A stretch of DNA of 38,669 nucleotides, taken from the NCBI GenBank assembly GCA_016934715.1, contig JAFGSI010000072.1, forward strand, positions 1-38,669, written 5' to 3'. A program made the translations under genes and the position numbers. The notes beneath the pieces were generated by a model. It saw only the letters and a list, made by a program, of their open reading frames with translations, made no database searches and had not been told where the DNA came from. Shown here in pieces: positions 24,371 to 33,269 of the stretch (position 1 is its first letter; every line of letters begins with the position of its first letter). The stretch is from Anaerolineales bacterium. Its GTDB lineage: Bacteria > Chloroflexota > Anaerolineae > Anaerolineales > Villigracilaceae.

Positions 24371-26578
24371 ATGAAACGCTTCCGTTCGCTCTCCGTGGTC
24401 ATGGCGCTGCTCTTGCTGGCTGCCTGTGCAGGCGCTCCGTTCGGGACCGAGCCCTCCACCCTGCCCCCGCCCGAGGTGACGATCATCCCTGCCCCGGACG
24501 TGGGAACAGCGATGCAGGCCTTCCTGAATGCGCTGATCCTCAAAGACTACCCCACCATGTATGCCATGCTGTCCGAACAAAGCCGGCAGGCGATCCCCTT
24601 CGATGCCTTCGCCCAACGCTACACCGACGCTTTCAATGCCATGAGCGTTAATGAAATCGAGTTTACTGTCCTCTCTTCCATGACCAGCGATGTGGACAGA
24701 GCCCGGGCTTCCTTCCGGGTGATCTATCACACCGCCCTGTTCGGAGATTTCCAACGTGACATGCTCACCAATCTGGTCCTGGAAGAGGGCAACTGGCACC
24801 TGCTGTGGGTTGAGACCCTGATCCTGCCCGAGCTGGCTGGCGGCAGGACCCTGGCGACCAATTACAACCCGCCGTCGCGCGGCGACATCTACGACCGCGA
24901 CGGGGAGGCGATCGTCACTCAGGCCGACGCGGTGGCCATCGGCATCGTCCCCGCGCAGGTCTTCCCCGACGAAGAGGAATCCATGCTGGTGGCCCTCTCC
25001 CAGGCGACCGGCATGCGCCCCGAAACGATCTACGAGATGTACCGTTATTACTCACCAGACCAGTATGTGCCCATCGCCGAGGTGGCGGCCGAGGATATCA
25101 ACGCCGGTTGGATCTGTTCTTACGGCGGCGTGGTCTGTTCCCAATACACCTCGCGCTACTACCAGGACGGCGGCATCGCCCCGCAGGTCGTCGGTTACAC
25201 CCTGTCGATCAGCCCGGCCAACTACGATTCTTACCGCAGCCTGGGCTACAGCGGGGCGGAGCGGGTCGGCGATACGGGCATCGAGGAATGGGGTGAGGAA
25301 TACCTGTCCGGCCGCAGCGGAGCCACGCTCTACCTGGTGGATCCCAATGGCACGGTCGTCAGCACGCTGGCCAGTGTCGACCCGGTCCCGGCCCAGTCGA
25401 TCTACCTGACCATCGACCGTGACCTGCAGTACCAGGCCCAACAGGCCTTTGACGGCCTGCCCGGCGCGGCAGTGGTGATCGAGGTCGACACCGGCCGGGT
25501 GCTGGCAATGGTCTCCTCGCCGGGCTACGATCCCAACCTGTTCGATCCCAACAACTACAACAATCTGGCCCTGGGCAACCTGCTCCAGGACCAGGCCCAA
25601 CCGCTCTTCAACCGCGCCGCCCAGGGCCATTACCCGCTTGGCTCGGTCTTCAAGATCATCACCATCTCGGCCGCCCTGGAAAGCGGGTCCTTCACCCCTG
25701 AGACGACCTACGACTGCCAGTACGATTTCACCGAACTCGGCTCGGACAACATCAAGCACGACTGGACCTGGCAGCACTGCCAGGATGAACTTCTGCGAAC
25801 CGGGCAATGCCGCACACAGCCCAGCGGCCTGCTGACCCTGCCGCAGGGCCTGATGCGCTCCTGCAACCCCTGGTTCTATCACATCGGCCTGGGCCTCTAC
25901 AACCAGGGCCGTCCCAATCTGATCTCGGACATGGCCTTCGGCTTTGGCCTGGGCCAGCCGACCGGCATCGGGCAGATCGCCGAATCGGCCGGCAACATCC
26001 CCTACCCGACCGACGGCAACGACGCCACAAACATCGCCACCGGCCAGGGCGAGGTCGAAGTCTCCCCGCTCCAGGTGGCGGTCTTCACCGCCGCGATCGG
26101 CAACGGCGGGACGCTCTACCGACCTCAGTTGGTCGAGCGCGTCCAACCGGTGGCTGGCGACCCAACCTACACTTTCGAACCACAGGTCAACGGTACGCTG
26201 CCGATCAGCCCCGAAAACCTGGAGATCGTTCAGGCGGCGATGCGCGAAGTGGTTGTCAACCCGCGCGGCACAGCTTATTTCCGCCTGTCCTCCCTGCCCA
26301 TCCCGGTGGCCGGCAAGACCGGCACCGCCGAAACAGGGGGGGCATACCCGCACGCCTGGTTCGCCGGCTACACCATGGCCAACCGCGAAGATAAACCCGA
26401 CATTGCCGTGGTCGTCTTCGTACCCAGCATCGGTGAGGGGTCCGATTACGCTGCGCCAATCTTCCGGCGCATCGTCGAGATCTACTTCTACGGCCGCCCG
26501 CAGAGCCTGTACTGGTTCGAAGCCAACATTGGCATCACCGAAACCCCGACGCCCTTCGGCTATACCCCCGAACCATAG
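24371..26578 (+). CDS. Penicillin-binding transpeptidase, MecA-like architecture
   Basis: This 735-aa class B PBP cross-links peptidoglycan outside the membrane. It has a lipoprotein-type N-terminus (MALLLLAACAG). An NTF2-like domain at about 45-155 resembles the MecA N-terminal domain. A PBP dimer region (SRGDIYDRDG near 173-183) and the transpeptidase domain follow. The active-site motifs are S425-V-F-K428, S497-C-N499 and K649-T-G. A Pro/Thr-rich tail ends the protein. AAGGAA precedes the ATG. It is probably co-transcribed with maf. A MecA-like fold does not by itself mean beta-lactam resistance. Confidence 0.9.
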   Translation: MKRFRSLSVVMALLLLAACAGAPFGTEPSTLPPPEVTIIPAPDVGTAMQAFLNALILKDYPTMYAMLSEQSRQAIPFDAFAQRYTDAFNAMSVNEIEFTVLSSMTSDVDRARASFRVIYHTALFGDFQRDMLTNLVLEEGNWHLLWVETLILPELAGGRTLATNYNPPSRGDIYDRDGEAIVTQADAVAIGIVPAQVFPDEEESMLVALSQATGMRPETIYEMYRYYSPDQYVPIAEVAAEDINAGWICSYGGVVCSQYTSRYYQDGGIAPQVVGYTLSISPANYDSYRSLGYSGAERVGDTGIEEWGEEYLSGRSGATLYLVDPNGTVVSTLASVDPVPAQSIYLTIDRDLQYQAQQAFDGLPGAAVVIEVDTGRVLAMVSSPGYDPNLFDPNNYNNLALGNLLQDQAQPLFNRAAQGHYPLGSVFKIITISAALESGSFTPETTYDCQYDFTELGSDNIKHDWTWQHCQDELLRTGQCRTQPSGLLTLPQGLMRSCNPWFYHIGLGLYNQGRPNLISDMAFGFGLGQPTGIGQIAESAGNIPYPTDGNDATNIATGQGEVEVSPLQVAVFTAAIGNGGTLYRPQLVERVQPVAGDPTYTFEPQVNGTLPISPENLEIVQAAMREVVVNPRGTAYFRLSSLPIPVAGKTGTAETGGAYPHAWFAGYTMANREDKPDIAVVVFVPSIGEGSDYAAPIFRRIVEIYFYGRPQSLYWFEANIGITETPTPFGYTPEP

Positions 26579-26605
26579 GAGCGGGAAACACCCCAGCGGA
26601 AAGGT

Positions 26606-27520
26606 ATGCCTACAAGCCTAACAGAAACCGGCCTTGTCATTCGTGCCCAATCGGGCTTCTTCACCGTCCAGGCGCCCGGCGGTCCCCTGACCTGTCAGCT
26701 GCGCGGCCGCCTCAAGCAGGGGCCCCGCACAGGCGACATCGCCGCCGTTGGCGACCGGGTGAAGGTGACCCGCCTGCCCGACGGCAGCGGGATGATCGAG
26801 TCGGTCGCCGAGCGCGACCGGGCCCTGGTCCGGCTCGACCCGCGGCCACGGGGTGTCTACCAACAGGTCATCCTGGCCAACCCGGACCAGGCCGTGTTCG
26901 TCTTCGCCTGCGCCAACCCGGCCCCACACCTGCGCATGCTCGATCGATTCCTGGTCATCGCCGAGAAGCAGGGCATCCCGGCCTTGATCGTGGCCAACAA
27001 GATCGACCTGGTCGAGCGGCAGGAGGCCGAGGCCCTCTTTGGCTTCTACCCGCCGATCGGCTACCCGGTGATCTACACCAGTGCCCGCCGCAGCGAAGGG
27101 GTGGATGAACTGCGCCGGAGGCTGACCGGCAAGGTCTCAGCGCTGGCCGGGCCGAGCGGGGTGGGCAAATCCAGCCTGCTCAACACCATCCAGCCCGGGC
27201 TGGGGCTGGCGGTACGCGAAGTCAGCGCAGCGTTCAAGAAGGGCCGCCACACTACCAACGTGCGTGAACTGTACCCGCTCGACGACGGCGGCTACGTGGC
27301 TGACACCCCGGGCATGCGCGCCCTGGCCCTGTGGGACACCCAGGCGGAAGAATTGGACGGGTACTTTCCCGAGATCGCCCCGCTGGTGCGTCACTGCCCG
27401 TTCAGCGACTGCACCCACGAACACGAACCTGGCTGTGCCGTAAAGGCCGCGGTGGAGGCCGGCCGGGTCCACCCGCAACGTTATGAGTCCTATCTGAGAT
27501 TGAGAGCTGGAGAGGAATGA
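26606..27520 (+). CDS. rsgA: Ribosome small subunit GTPase RsgA
   Basis: This circularly permuted GTPase acts late in 30S subunit assembly. It is 304 aa. An OB domain comes first, then NKID (131-134, G4) before GPSGVGKSS (182-190, G1) and DTPG (233-236, G3), which is the diagnostic permuted order. A zinc site near 264-277 (CPFSDCTHEHEPGC) completes the family pattern. Its stop overlaps the holB start by 4 nt. Confidence 0.96.
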   Translation: MPTSLTETGLVIRAQSGFFTVQAPGGPLTCQLRGRLKQGPRTGDIAAVGDRVKVTRLPDGSGMIESVAERDRALVRLDPRPRGVYQQVILANPDQAVFVFACANPAPHLRMLDRFLVIAEKQGIPALIVANKIDLVERQEAEALFGFYPPIGYPVIYTSARRSEGVDELRRRLTGKVSALAGPSGVGKSSLLNTIQPGLGLAVREVSAAFKKGRHTTNVRELYPLDDGGYVADTPGMRALALWDTQAEELDGYFPEIAPLVRHCPFSDCTHEHEPGCAVKAAVEAGRVHPQRYESYLRLRAGEE

Positions 27521-28527
27521 TCAAGGACGAGGAACGGACGACTGATAACTGGGGCTTGCTCGGCCACCAATGGGCGGTGGAGATGCTCAAGCAGCATATC
27601 ACCCACCAGGCCGTGCGCCACGCCTACCTCCTCACCGGACCGGGCGGCCTGGGCCGCCGGACCCTGGCCCTGCGCTTCGCCCAGGCTCTGGCCTGCCCGC
27701 AGCCCCCGGCCGCGGCCGTTCCTTGCGGCACCTGCCAGACCTGCCGGCAGATCGAGGCCATGCAGTTCCCCGACCTGGCCGTCGTGCAGGCCGAGAAGGA
27801 GGGCGGAGTGCTCAAGGTCGAGCAAGTGCGCGCGGTCCAGCACAACCTGTCCCTGAAGCCCTACCAGGCCGCCTATCGCCTGGCACTGTTCCTGCGCTTC
27901 GAGGAGGCCAACCCGAGCGCAGCCAACGCCTTGCTCAAGACCCTCGAGGAGGCCCCGGCGCACGCCATCCTGATCCTGACCGCCGGGGATGCTGAGGCGC
28001 TGCTGCCGACCATCGTCTCGCGCTGCGAAGTCCTGCGCCTGCGCCCCCTGACAGTGGAGGCCGTGGAGGCTTTCCTGCTCACCCGCGGCGCCGGGGCAGA
28101 CGAGGCCCGCTTGCTGGCCCACGTCTCCGGCGGTCGGCCCGGGCAGGCCGTGCGCCTGCTGCTGGATAAGAAGAGCACCACCTTGCGCCGCCAGCGGCTG
28201 GATGAGGTCGCCACCCTGCTGTCCGCCAGCCGTCGCCAGCGCTTCGTCTTCGCCGAGACCCTCGCCAAAGATAAAGACGGCTTCCGCAACAGTTTACTGA
28301 TCTGGCAATCCTACTGGCGCGACGTGTTGCTCCGCCATACCGGCGCCGGCGCCCCCCTGGCCAACGTCGACCGGGAAACCGAGATCGCCGCCCTGGCCAA
28401 CCGACTGGAACTGGGCGAGCTCCGCCGCCTGATCCGGGACAGCGAGCTGGCCGTCGAACGATTGGAAAAGAACCTCAACACCCGCCTGCTGGCCGAGGTC
28501 CTGTTGCTGGACTGGCCGCGGTTCTGA
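27517..28527 (+). CDS. holB: DNA polymerase III delta' subunit
   Basis: This 336-aa clamp-loader subunit has the AAA+ fold. The P-loop reads GPGGLGRRT with Arg in place of the catalytic Lys, acceptable because delta' does not hydrolyse ATP. The zinc-binding cysteines are C60, C70, C73 and C76. NALLKTLEEAP and IVSRCEVLRL are typical. It is coupled to rsgA through an ATGA overlap. Confidence 0.93.
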   Translation: MIKDEERTTDNWGLLGHQWAVEMLKQHITHQAVRHAYLLTGPGGLGRRTLALRFAQALACPQPPAAAVPCGTCQTCRQIEAMQFPDLAVVQAEKEGGVLKVEQVRAVQHNLSLKPYQAAYRLALFLRFEEANPSAANALLKTLEEAPAHAILILTAGDAEALLPTIVSRCEVLRLRPLTVEAVEAFLLTRGAGADEARLLAHVSGGRPGQAVRLLLDKKSTTLRRQRLDEVATLLSASRRQRFVFAETLAKDKDGFRNSLLIWQSYWRDVLLRHTGAGAPLANVDRETEIAALANRLELGELRRLIRDSELAVERLEKNLNTRLLAEVLLLDWPRF

Positions 28528-28538
28528 GGGCAACATTG

Positions 28539-29264
28539 ATGAAGGAAATGTGGAAAGCTCTTTACGTCCGTTTGAACCGCTCCAGTCCACTGCTGGGCTC
28601 AATCCTCCAGCGCATCGTCATCGGAAAGCGGTTCCTTCGCAAGCGCATCAAGGGCAAGAACAATCGGTTTCTGGCATCCAGGGCCATGTTGAAGAACATC
28701 ACCGTCAAAATCGACGGGGCTGACAATCTGATCGAGATCGCCGAGGACGCTCGTCTCAACGGTGTCACCTTTCACATCCGCGGGTCCGGGCACCGGGTCC
28801 GGATCGGGGCTGGCTGCAGGTTCAACCGGGGCGGAACCATCTGGATGGATGATCAGAATTGCTGTCTGCAAATCGGCCCTGGAACCACCTTTGAGGATGT
28901 GCATATCGCCGTTCTGGAGCCGAACTCCAGGGTCGTCATCGGTGATGATTGTATGTTCGCTTACGACATCGATATCCGCACAAGCGACTCGCATCCGATC
29001 TTCGCGATCGGGACTGGCGAACGGATCAATCTGGCCCGTGACATCAGAATCGCAGACCATGTCTGGGTAGCTGCCCATGCTGTCATCCTAAAAGGTGTGG
29101 AGATCGGCTACGGCGCGATTGTGTCCACCGGCGCGATTGTGACACGTCCGGTTGGTCCGAACACCATCGCGGCTGGAAATCCTGCCACGGTCATCAAAGA
29201 GGGTGTAACCTGGGGCCGGGACTGGACGGTCACGTCCCCGCCTGACCGTCCGCAGGACATATAA
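28539..29264 (+). CDS. Left-handed beta-helix acyltransferase
   Basis: This 241-aa protein of the hexapeptide-repeat family has repeat turns in the middle (about 45-150) and the closing motif HVWVAAHAVILKGVEIGYGAIVSTGAIV followed by NTIAAGNPATVIKEG. Such enzymes O- or N-acetylate sugars, often in surface polysaccharides. The acceptor is unknown and no glycan cluster is nearby. I place the start at ATG 28539 with GAGGG 8 nt ahead; a TTG directly before it also reads in frame. Base composition is a little richer in A and T than in holB. Confidence 0.82.
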   Translation: MKEMWKALYVRLNRSSPLLGSILQRIVIGKRFLRKRIKGKNNRFLASRAMLKNITVKIDGADNLIEIAEDARLNGVTFHIRGSGHRVRIGAGCRFNRGGTIWMDDQNCCLQIGPGTTFEDVHIAVLEPNSRVVIGDDCMFAYDIDIRTSDSHPIFAIGTGERINLARDIRIADHVWVAAHAVILKGVEIGYGAIVSTGAIVTRPVGPNTIAAGNPATVIKEGVTWGRDWTVTSPPDRPQDI

Positions 29265-29293
29265 CCAGAATCAAGCCCGAAGACCGATCAAAG

Positions 29294-29324
29294 AAAAATG
29301 CCCGCCTGAGCAGGCGGGCATTTA
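29294..29324. terminator. Bidirectional terminator
   Basis: GCCCGCCTG (29300-29308) pairs with CAGGCGGGC (29311-29319), extended by AAAT/ATTT on the flanks. The A-run upstream gives a T-run for the minus strand. It ends both the beta-helix acyltransferase and the ABC permease operon. Confidence 0.85.
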
Positions 29325-29347
29325 CATCCTGGTTTTAGGAAAATTAT

Positions 29348-30301
29348 CTACCCGCTGACGTGACCCAGCCGAGGGTCCAGGGCATCACGCAGTCCGTCGC
29401 CCAGCAGGTTGAAGGCCAGGACGGTCAGCATGATCGCCAGGCCGGGATAGAAGACCAGGTGCGGCGCGGTGAAGACCTGGTTACGCTCCGCGCCGACCAT
29501 CGAGCCCCATTCGGGCAGGGGCGGCTGGGCGCCCAGACCAAGGAAGGAGAGAGCCGCCGCATCCAGGATGGCAGTGGCAATGCCGAGCGTTCCCTGGACG
29601 ATCAGGGGGGTCAGGGCATTCGGCAGGATGCGTCCAAAGAGAATGTAAAGCGTACTGCCGCCCACGGCCCTGGAGGCCGAGACGAAGTCCATCTCCCGCA
29701 CCGACAGGACGCTGGCCCGCACCACGCGGGCATAAGCCGGGACGGAGACAATCCCAATCGCCAGCAGGGCATTCGTCAGTCCGGGACCGAGCACGGACAC
29801 GATTGCGATCGCCAGAAGCAGGGATGGGAAGGCCAGTAGCACGTCCATGACGCGCATGATCACGTTGTCCATCCACCCGCCGAGGTAGCCAGCCATGGCT
29901 CCCAGGAAGGTTCCGACGACGATGGCAAAACCCACCGTGGCGAAACCGATGAACAAGCTGTAGCGGGACCCGTACAGGACGCGGCTGAATTCGTCGCGCA
30001 CGTTGCCGTCGATGCCCATGATGTGCTGCGGTTGGTCTTCAGGGCAGCCGAAGAGATGGATGCAGGGCGCCTGGCGCACACGGACATCCTCGACGTCGAT
30101 CAGGACTGCGATCGGATCATAGGGAGCAATCCAGTCGGCCGTCAGGGCGATCAGGACCAGACCCCCCAGAATTACCAACCCGACGATAGCCGACTTGCGG
30201 CGAAACAGGCGCCGCCAGGTGATCTGCCAAAGACTGACAGATTTGAGCGAGAGACCCTCGGCATCCAGCTTGGCAATGTTGTTGTTGACCGGTTTCTCCA
30301 T
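29348..30301 (-). CDS. Peptide/nickel-type ABC transporter permease (DppC)
   Basis: This integral membrane permease of 317 aa has a cytoplasmic N-terminus, a first helix (AIVGLVILGGLVLIALTADWIAPYD) and a BPD-type EAA loop (VSASRAVGGSTLYILFGRILPNALTPLIV). A C-terminal helix ends in NLLGDGLRDALDPR. The ATG at 30301 is preceded by AGGA at 9 nt; a TTG at 30310 is the alternative. It lies downstream of dppB and SBP genes. No cognate ATPase is in the window. Confidence 0.92.
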   Translation of the reverse strand: MEKPVNNNIAKLDAEGLSLKSVSLWQITWRRLFRRKSAIVGLVILGGLVLIALTADWIAPYDPIAVLIDVEDVRVRQAPCIHLFGCPEDQPQHIMGIDGNVRDEFSRVLYGSRYSLFIGFATVGFAIVVGTFLGAMAGYLGGWMDNVIMRVMDVLLAFPSLLLAIAIVSVLGPGLTNALLAIGIVSVPAYARVVRASVLSVREMDFVSASRAVGGSTLYILFGRILPNALTPLIVQGTLGIATAILDAAALSFLGLGAQPPLPEWGSMVGAERNQVFTAPHLVFYPGLAIMLTVLAFNLLGDGLRDALDPRLGHVSG

Positions 30302-30312
30302 GAAGTCCAATC

Positions 30313-31389
30313 CTAATCCAACCGAATGCGGGGGTCGAGATATGCGTAGGAAATGTCGACGATCAGATTCAAAGCCACGAAGAAGATGGCGACCACGACA
30401 GTAAAGGCCTGCACAATGCCGTAGTCGCGAGCAGTAATGGCGTCGTACAGGATCCGGCCGACGCCGTTCAGGCCGAAGATCGTCTCGGTCAGCACGGCAC
30501 CCCCCAACAGGCTCCCCAACGAGAGGCCGATGATTGTCGCCAGGGGCAGCAGTGCGTTGCGGAAAGCGTGCTTCAGAACCACTGCGTTCTTGCGCAAGCC
30601 CTTGGCGCGCGCCGTGCGGATGTAATCCTGGCCGAGGACTTCCAGCATGCTGGAACGGGTCATGCGGGCGATCAGCGCCATCGGGATCGTACCGAGTGCC
30701 AGGGCGGGCAGCAGTAGATGTTTAAGCGCATCGCCCAGAACCTTCCCATTGAGGGTCAGGAGGGAATTCAGAACGTTCATCCGGCTGAAGAATTCCTGCG
30801 CGGCTCCCCAGAACCCTTCCCGGGCTTCCCATCCCCAGGCCTCGAAGAACGGTGTGGGCAGGACGCCCGACGTCAGTCGTCCGGAGGGTGGAAGTTGAAA
30901 TGCTGTGTCCTTGAGCAGAAGCGCAAAGATATACTGAAAGAGCAAACCCAGCAGGAAGACCGGGATGGAAACCCCGAGGTTGGCCCAGAACATTGTGGCC
31001 ACATCCACCCAGGAGTTGTGCCGGACAGACGAGATTACGCCCAGGGGGATGCCAACCAGGATGGCGACAATCAAAGCACAGAGACTCAGTTCGACCGTGG
31101 TAGGCAGCCGCTCGACGATCATGTCGGCGACCGGCTCACCATAGCGGAATGATTGGCCGAAATCGCCATGCGCAATTTCATTCAAGTAATAGCCGAACTG
31201 AATGTGGACGGGACGATCCAGGCCGTGTTCGCGAATAAAGCGATCACAGATCTCGTCGGTGGCCTTTTCCCCCAGGATGGCACGACACGGATCGCTGGGG
31301 ATCATGCGCCCCAGGGCAAAGGTGGCAAAAAGAATGCCAAAAAGGACAGGGATGCTGGAAAAAAGACGCCGCAGGATGTAGGTAGTCAT
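30313..31389 (-). CDS. Peptide/nickel-type ABC transporter permease (DppB)
   Basis: This 358-aa membrane permease partners with DppC. It has YILRRLFSSIPVLFGILFATFALG at the start, the EAA-type segment YIRTARAKGLRKNAVVLKHAF and a closing VALNLIVDISYAYLDPRIR. The periplasmic-side insertion around 155-205 is somewhat longer than in enteric DppB. It follows the SBP gene after a 12-bp hairpin and precedes dppC by about 11 nt. Confidence 0.92.
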   Translation of the reverse strand: MTTYILRRLFSSIPVLFGILFATFALGRMIPSDPCRAILGEKATDEICDRFIREHGLDRPVHIQFGYYLNEIAHGDFGQSFRYGEPVADMIVERLPTTVELSLCALIVAILVGIPLGVISSVRHNSWVDVATMFWANLGVSIPVFLLGLLFQYIFALLLKDTAFQLPPSGRLTSGVLPTPFFEAWGWEAREGFWGAAQEFFSRMNVLNSLLTLNGKVLGDALKHLLLPALALGTIPMALIARMTRSSMLEVLGQDYIRTARAKGLRKNAVVLKHAFRNALLPLATIIGLSLGSLLGGAVLTETIFGLNGVGRILYDAITARDYGIVQAFTVVVAIFFVALNLIVDISYAYLDPRIRLD

Positions 31390-31402
31390 GAGCCTCTGAA
31401 AT

Positions 31403-31430
31403 CCTCCGGCGGGGAGACCCCCGCCGGAGG
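31403..31430 (-). other. Intercistronic hairpin between SBP and dppB
   Basis: CCTCCGGCGGGG (31403-31414) and CCCCGCCGGAGG (31419-31430) form a perfect 12-bp stem with a 4-nt loop. There is no U-run, so it is more likely to shield the SBP mRNA 3' end or cause partial termination, giving more binding protein than permease. Confidence 0.6.
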
Positions 31431-31451
31431 AAAGGTATTACGAACGCCGGG

Positions 31452-33149
31452 TTATTCGTCCGCGTTCAGGAAGCCGCCAAACAGCGACGTGAAGTAGGTG
31501 AATGCACCGGTATTGCCGACGTGCAGCGGGTGGTTTGCATCCCACTGCAGGGTGAAGGACAGGACCACATCGTTGGCATCGAGCGTCGTGCCATCGTGGA
31601 ACTGGACGCCTTGGCGCAGGTAGCAGGTCCAGACGGTCAGGTCGGCATTGGCCTCGCAGCGCTCGGCCAGGGAGGGCTTGACCGCCGTGCCTCCGACTTC
31701 GTAGGCCAGCAGGGCTTCGGTAACCTGCTCGCAGGCTCGCAGGGATTCGCCGTCGGTCTCATCGGCGCAGAACAGCGAGATAGGCTCGGCGTTCTGCATC
31801 CAGACGAAGGTGTCCTGGCCGGGTACTTCCATGACCGCGAAGTACTCGTTGCCAAGCGGGCTGGCATGCGCACCCACAGCTGCGGCGTCATACGCCGTGG
31901 CAGAACCGCCATGGGCGACCGGGATCATCGGGACGTGCTGGCGGATGGCGTTGTTGGCTGCCTCATAGTACGGCGCCCGGGCGGCATCATCAGCCAGCTG
32001 GGCCCCGGCAGCCAGATTCTCGTAGATGTCCGGCCATTTCTCGCCGAACTGGTTCGAGGAACCGCTGCCGAAGTGATAGTCCAGGAAGTTGGTCTGATCC
32101 GGATAGTCGGCGCCCCAACCCAGCAGGTGCAGGCCGTCGAGCTGACCGGAGTCAGCTGCATCCAGGAAAGCGCCCGATTCCATCGAGACGACCTGAGCAT
32201 CGATGTTCAGGTTCTCGAGCAGTTGGGCCTGGATATCCTGGGCCACATTGCTCACCTGCGGCAGATAACCGCGCACGACGTCACGGAAGAAGATCGAGGT
32301 CGTAAAGCCATCCGGGTAACCGGCATCGGCCAGCAGGGCACGACCGGCCTCGGGATCGAAGGTGTACCATGCCTCACCCACGCAGCCGTTGGGGATCGCG
32401 CAGGGCGTGAAGTGTGAAGCGACTTCCGAGCCCACCGGGTAGAAGTTGTCCACGATGCGCTGGCGGTCGATCGACATGGCAATCGCCTGGCGGACACGCT
32501 CGTCATCGAACGGCGGATAGGTGTTATTGAAACCGATGTAGAAGATGTTCAGCGCCGGGCGGGCGACCAGTTGCAGGCCGGGATCGGCCTGGATGACCGC
32601 AAAATCACCCGGGCCGGGGTTGTCGATGCCATCGACCGTGCCGGCCTGGAGTTCGAGCACGCGCTGGGCTGATTCCGTGCTCCAGCGGAAGACCAGGGTC
32701 GGGGTCAGGGCAGCATCGCCCCAGTAGCCGTCGAAGCGGGTCAGAACCAGCTGTTCACCGCGCACCCAGTCGGCCACCATGTAGGGACCAGTACCGATCG
32801 GGTGGGTCAGCAGGTCACCCGCGCCGCCGGAGGCCTCAACATATTCGCTCGGCAGGATGGCAAAGGCAGTGAAGGCGATCTTCGAGGGAAAGGCCGGGTC
32901 GGGATAGCACAGCGTGAACTGCACGGTGTACTCATCGACTGCCTCAATCCTGAGGAACTCGCCGCCGTAATCGCAATTGGGCGCTTCGGAGACCATGCCG
33001 TCGTATGCCTCGACCGGGGCTTCCGTGGCTGCCTCGGTTGGGGCCTCGGTGGCTGCCTCGGTGGCCGCCTCGGTGGCACCACCGCAGGAAACGAGCAGCA
33101 TGCTGACCAGCACCATCAGCGACATAAGCAAGAATAGTTTCTGTTTCAC
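31452..33149 (-). CDS. Circularly permuted solute-binding protein (family 5)
   Basis: This 565-aa lipoprotein (Cys22 after MVLVSMLLVS, then an Ala-Thr-Glu linker to about residue 48) has an OppA/DppA-type body in permuted order. It begins at residue 50 with the part that normally follows the N-terminal lobe start (LRIEAVDEYTVQFTL, then HPIGTGPYMVADWVRGEQL). It runs through the usual core (IGFNNTYPPFDDERVRQAI) to IPVAHGGSATAYD. Residues 446-565 then hold what is normally the N-terminus: FVWMQNAEPISLF, then LRQGVQFHDGTTLDANDVV. The start is GTG with AGGAGGAG upstream. It feeds DppB/DppC; the substrate is unknown. Confidence 0.9.
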   Translation of the reverse strand: MKQKLFLLMSLMVLVSMLLVSCGGATEAATEAATEAPTEAATEAPVEAYDGMVSEAPNCDYGGEFLRIEAVDEYTVQFTLCYPDPAFPSKIAFTAFAILPSEYVEASGGAGDLLTHPIGTGPYMVADWVRGEQLVLTRFDGYWGDAALTPTLVFRWSTESAQRVLELQAGTVDGIDNPGPGDFAVIQADPGLQLVARPALNIFYIGFNNTYPPFDDERVRQAIAMSIDRQRIVDNFYPVGSEVASHFTPCAIPNGCVGEAWYTFDPEAGRALLADAGYPDGFTTSIFFRDVVRGYLPQVSNVAQDIQAQLLENLNIDAQVVSMESGAFLDAADSGQLDGLHLLGWGADYPDQTNFLDYHFGSGSSNQFGEKWPDIYENLAAGAQLADDAARAPYYEAANNAIRQHVPMIPVAHGGSATAYDAAAVGAHASPLGNEYFAVMEVPGQDTFVWMQNAEPISLFCADETDGESLRACEQVTEALLAYEVGGTAVKPSLAERCEANADLTVWTCYLRQGVQFHDGTTLDANDVVLSFTLQWDANHPLHVGNTGAFTYFTSLFGGFLNADE

Positions 33150-33214
33150 GTTTCTCTCCTCCTAAGAGATGAAAGGGATTGTCTGAAAAGGTGGGGGGGA
33201 AAAATCAGCGGCAA
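33146..33214 (-). CDS. Possible upstream ORF in the SBP leader
   Basis: A TTG-initiated frame of 22 residues (Pro/Arg/Ser-rich) ends with a TGA that overlaps the SBP GTG start. A 13-nt Shine-Dalgarno match (33225-33237) lies about 14 nt before the TTG, farther than usual. A translated peptide is possible but not strongly supported. Confidence 0.2.
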   Translation of the reverse strand: MPLIFPPHLFRQSLSSLRRRET

Positions 33215-33224
33215 CCTGCGACGA

Positions 33225-33237
33225 ATCACCTCCTTTC
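33225..33237 (-). promoter_or_regulatory. Orphan 13-nt perfect Shine-Dalgarno sequence
   Basis: Minus-strand GAAAGGAGGTGAT matches the complement of the 16S rRNA 3' tail over 13 bases, but no ATG, GTG or TTG follows at 5-10 nt. It lies inside the SBP leader about 75 nt upstream of the real start, which has its own AGGAGGAG. Confidence 0.6.
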
Positions 33238-33269
33238 AGAAAGGGAAACTGTTCTGGTTGCATTCGACC

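Noticed and set aside
23579-24799. Long minus-strand frame opposite maf and the PBP start
   Set aside because: It has no recognisable domain and lies opposite well-supported coding sequence.
25052-26353. Long minus-strand frame opposite the PBP
   Set aside because: The PBP motifs on the other strand are unambiguous, and this frame is a codon-bias shadow.
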